Source: DASTRU01 sp035761045
GTDB lineage: Bacteria; Pseudomonadota; Gammaproteobacteria; Burkholderiales; Burkholderiaceae_E
Assembly (NCBI GenBank): GCA_035761045.1
Contig: DASTRU010000224.1
Coordinates: 1 to 6,835, forward strand
Direction of reading: 5' to 3'
DNA: 6,835 nucleotides
Shown: positions 6,762 through 6,835 of the stretch, in pieces
Layout of the letters: the number at the start of each line of letters is the position of its first letter
Numbering within the stretch: position 1 is the first letter of the stretch
Translations under genes and position numbers: made by a program
The notes under the pieces: model-generated
The model's input: the letters and a program-made list of their open reading frames with translations, nothing else
What the model was told of the DNA's origin: nothing
Databases searched by the model: none

Positions 6762-6835
6762 ATGCCACTCGTTACCTTAACCGTTCGCGCGCCTAAATCG
6801 GCGGAGTTCAAATCGCACGTCTTGGATGCCGTACA
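6762..6835 (+). CDS. Tautomerase-family protein (partial, 5' end only)
   Basis: Only the first 24 codons are inside the window; they read MPLVTLTVRAPKSAEFKSHV followed by LDAV. The start ATG has a strong ribosome site, AAGGAG at 6751-6756, five bases upstream. Proline directly after the initiator methionine, a short beta strand and then a helix match the start of the tautomerase (4-oxalocrotonate tautomerase/MIF) superfamily, where this proline becomes the N-terminal catalytic base. Several betaproteobacterial tautomerase-family proteins begin this way, as far as I recall. The gene lies 30 bases after the ATPase stop with no hairpin between, so it may be the last part of the importer transcript. 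The substrate is unknown and the call rests on few residues. Confidence 0.72.
   Translation, partial: MPLVTLTVRAPKSAEFKSHVLDAV

Overview
The window (about 57% G+C by eye) reads as an ordinary, gene-dense bacterial chromosome segment, most likely from a betaproteobacterium, probably Burkholderiales. The basis is the style of the FabI protein, the linkage of fabI to a family 5 solute-binding protein, and the opening residues of the tautomerase at the right edge. This assignment is inferred from remembered family features; no search was run.

There are two divergent transcription units separated by about 75 bases (roughly 3005-3080). Leftward, on the minus strand, come three genes. First is a short gene (2639-3004) that resembles the DUF2778/Tlde1 L,D-transpeptidase-like family but seems to lack the middle of the domain and ends in a membrane segment. 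Second is a periplasmic peptide-type substrate-binding protein (828-2642), joined to the first by an ATGA stop/start overlap. Third is fabI (3-809), the enoyl-ACP reductase of fatty-acid synthesis, 18 bases further on.

Rightward, on the plus strand, come two inner-membrane permeases of the DppB/DppC type (3081-4019 and 4016-5044, again an ATGA overlap). They are followed by a double ATPase with two complete nucleotide-binding domains in one chain (5055-6731) and the start of a tautomerase-family gene (6762 to the window end).

Together the substrate-binding protein, two permeases and fused ATPase form a complete ABC importer for a peptide or similar solute, split over two divergent units. The binding protein captures substrate in the periplasm, the permease pair forms the channel, and the ATPase replaces the separate D and F subunits of Dpp/Opp systems. 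fabI is metabolically unrelated but appears to share the binding-protein transcript. The most unusual item is the internally shortened DUF2778-like gene. Its reading frame may now serve mainly to carry ribosomes to the binding-protein start, which has no visible ribosome binding site. No RNA gene, mobile element, CRISPR array or convincing terminator was seen, and no gene-free stretch exceeds 100 bases.
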